Origin: Thermococcaceae archaeon
GTDB taxonomy: Archaea > Methanobacteriota_B > Thermococci > Thermococcales > Thermococcaceae
Direction of reading: 5' to 3'
Assembly (NCBI GenBank): GCA_027064745.1
Contig: JAMOPD010000359.1
Location: 1-7,047 of the forward strand
DNA: 7,047 bases
A program made the translations under genes and the position numbers. The first letter of the stretch is position 1. Every line of letters starts with the position of its first letter. The notes below the pieces were generated by a model. That model had not been told where the DNA came from, did no database searches, and saw only the letters and a program-made list of their open reading frames with translations. Of this stretch, positions 6,095 through 7,047 are shown one piece after another.

Positions 6095-6793
6095 ATGCTG
6101 AGCGAGAGGGAACTGGAAAGATACGACAGGCAGATAATGATTTTTGGGAAGGAAGGACAGGAGAAGCTGAAGAAGGCAAAGGTTGCGGTTGTAGGCGTTG
6201 GCGGCCTCGGGAGTCCTGTTGCATATTACTTGGCCGCCGCGGGAATCGGAACGCTCCTCCTAATAGACGAGCAGAAGCCGGAGCTCAGCAACCTCAACAG
6301 GCAGATACTCCACTGGGAGGAAGACCTCGGAAGGAACCCCAAGCCCCTCTCCGCAAAGTGGAAGCTTGAGAGGTTTAATTCCGACATAAAGATAGAGACC
6401 TTCGTCGGGAAGCTAACCAGAGAGAACATCGAGGAGGTTCTTGAAGGCGTTGACATAATCGTTGACTGCCTCGACAACTTTGAAACGAGATTTTTGCTCG
6501 ATGAATACTCTCAGAGAAAGGGGATTCCCCTCGTTCACGGTGCCATCGAAGGAACCTTCGGCCAGGTGACGACTATAGTTCCGGGGAAGACGAAGAGCCT
6601 GCGCGAGATTTTTCCGAGTGTCAGGGAAAAGGGAGGGAAGCTCCCCATAATCGGGGCGACCGCTGGAGTCGTCGGCTCAATACAGGCCATGGAGGTTATA
6701 AAGCTCCTAACGGGCCTTGGTGAACCCCTCCTAAACAGGCTCCTCCTTATAGATCTGGCCTACAACACCTTCGACGTTGTGGAGCTCAGGTAA
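6095..6793 (+). CDS. moeB: MoeB/ThiF/HesA-family E1-like adenylyltransferase for MoaD
   Basis: 232 residues, ATG6095. It shows the E1-like fold signatures: R-Y-D-R-Q-I near the start (Arg12), nucleotide loop G-V-G-G-L-G-S (34-40), Asp58, L-S-N-L-N-R-Q (Asn66, Arg69), Lys83/Lys88, and D-C-L-D-N-F-E-T-R with the metal-binding Asp127. Role from family knowledge: uses ATP to adenylate the C-terminal glycine of a MoaD-type carrier. It lacks the two CxxC zinc motifs of E. coli MoeB; the only cysteine is in D-C-L-D. The region where the first pair should be reads S-L-R-E-I-F-P-S, and the C-terminus is shorter than MoeB (about 249). No rhodanese domain is present, so sulfur must come from elsewhere. 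The ribosome site GGTGGT (6085-6090) lies four bases ahead and is made of the Gly-Gly codons of moaD. An in-frame GTG at 6086 is rejected. It could also serve other small carriers, like archaeal UbaA. Confidence 0.85.
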   Translation: MLSERELERYDRQIMIFGKEGQEKLKKAKVAVVGVGGLGSPVAYYLAAAGIGTLLLIDEQKPELSNLNRQILHWEEDLGRNPKPLSAKWKLERFNSDIKIETFVGKLTRENIEEVLEGVDIIVDCLDNFETRFLLDEYSQRKGIPLVHGAIEGTFGQVTTIVPGKTKSLREIFPSVREKGGKLPIIGATAGVVGSIQAMEVIKLLTGLGEPLLNRLLLIDLAYNTFDVVELR

Positions 6794-6806
6794 TCCTCCC
6801 GGCAGG

Positions 6807-6814
6807 TTTAATTT
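6807..6814 (+). promoter_or_regulatory. TATA-like element of moaE
   Basis: TTTAATTT (6807-6814) in the 52-base gap after moeB is centred about 26 bases before GGTGGT (6836-6841), matching the promoter spacing of the other genes here. It suggests moaE can be transcribed separately from moaD-moeB, although read-through is equally possible over so short a gap. Confidence 0.45.
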
Positions 6815-6845
6815 GGGGATGAATGTATTTATCCCGGTGGTGTCC

Positions 6846-7047
6846 GTGAAGGTTAGGCTCACTACGGAAGCTTTCAGCGTTGATGATGCGATAAAGCTCC
6901 TCCGCGTTCCCGAGAGCGGTGCCTACGTTGTCTTCCTGGGTCAGGTCAGGAACGAGAGCCACGGCAGGAGGGTTAGAAAGCTCATCTACGAGGCGTATCC
7001 TGAGATGGCCGAGGCCGAGATGGCCAGAATAAGGGAGGAAGCCTTGG
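6846..7047 (+). CDS. moaE: MoaE, large subunit of molybdopterin synthase (3' partial)
   Basis: The first 67 codons of MoaE are present; the frame is open to the window edge. The diagnostic stretch F-L-G-Q-V-R-N-E-S-H-G-R-R-V then L-I-Y-E-A-Y-P-E-M-A matches the family pattern (compare G-K-V-R-N and the E-x-Y-P-x-M of E. coli MoaE). The catalytic lysines lie further on, beyond the window. MoaE forms a heterotetramer with MoaD in the cytoplasm and transfers two sulfurs to precursor Z to make molybdopterin. GTG6846 is chosen because GGTGGT (6836-6841) lies four bases ahead, exactly as in moaD and moeB, giving the expected start M-K-V-R-L-T. In-frame ATG6819 and GTG6837/6840 are possible but lie on or before the ribosome site. 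Codon use is GC-rich like moaD and moeB. Confidence 0.9.
   Translation, partial: MKVRLTTEAFSVDDAIKLLRVPESGAYVVFLGQVRNESHGRRVRKLIYEAYPEMAEAEMARIREEAL

Noticed and set aside
5844..6477. Long open frames on the minus strand opposite moaD and moeB
   Set aside because: Ser/Arg/Pro-rich translations typical of the antisense of GC-rich coding DNA; the sense genes are firmly identified.
6819..6845. ATG6819 as the moaE start, with TATTTATC (6826-6833) as a feature inside the leader
   Set aside because: The extension precedes the GGTGGT ribosome site, GGGG abuts the ATG with no spacing, and a TATA box at 6826-6833 would start RNA within the gene.
1..7047. CRISPR array, tRNA/rRNA genes, insertion sequence or transposase
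   Set aside because: No regularly spaced repeats, no tRNA-like arms, and no transposase or integrase-like reading frame were seen on either strand.

Overview
The window looks like chromosomal DNA of a Thermococcales archaeon (Thermococcus/Pyrococcus type). The reasons are TATA/BRE-like elements about 25 bases ahead of GGTG-type ribosome sites, GTG starts, Lys/Glu-rich proteins, and an archaeal moaD-moeB-moaE cluster. All recognisable genes lie on the + strand. The assignment rests on style, not on a database match.

Layout. (1) Bases 1-81 are the end of an unrecognised, probably membrane-associated protein. (2) A short intergenic region carries a T-run, a small dyad and a clear promoter. (3) Bases 188-3553 encode a 1121-residue secreted protein with a signal peptide, about 20 N-glycosylation sequons in its first 450 residues, several beta-sandwich (CARDB/Ig-like) modules and a distinct C-terminal tip, with no membrane anchor. 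(4) Two small four-helix membrane proteins follow (3597-4034, 4038-4430). (5) Bases ~4460-5462 hold a broken, start-less relative of the C-terminal half of the big protein: the same CARDB module, the same two-cysteine module, but a different Ala/Gly-rich tail. It is split by about three frameshifts. (6) Directly after it, 5429-5695 encodes another small membrane protein that has lost its start codon. (7) A hairpin/T-run terminator closes the block. (8) Bases 5827-7047 are ordinary molybdopterin genes: moaD, moeB-like and the first part of moaE.

The most interesting reading is that 188-5695 is one modular surface or secretion locus. It would consist of a host-like N-terminus, an AT-richer variable body and tip, small membrane partner genes, and a displaced spare C-terminal module with its own small membrane partner. 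This is the layout of bacterial polymorphic toxin loci (CdiA/Rhs with orphan tip-immunity modules). Toxicity and immunity are inference; no known toxin domain was recognised. A sharp detail supports the 'module plus partner' idea. Changing one base (C5430 to T) would create a TGA stop for the orphan module and a GTG start for its neighbour at once, restoring a classic GTGA overlap.

The molybdopterin genes are the GC-rich background of the chromosome. MoaD is the sulfur carrier, the MoeB-like protein adenylates its C-terminal Gly-Gly, and MoaE pairs with MoaD to form molybdopterin synthase. All three show the same initiation layout, GGTGGT-N4-start, which fixes their start codons.
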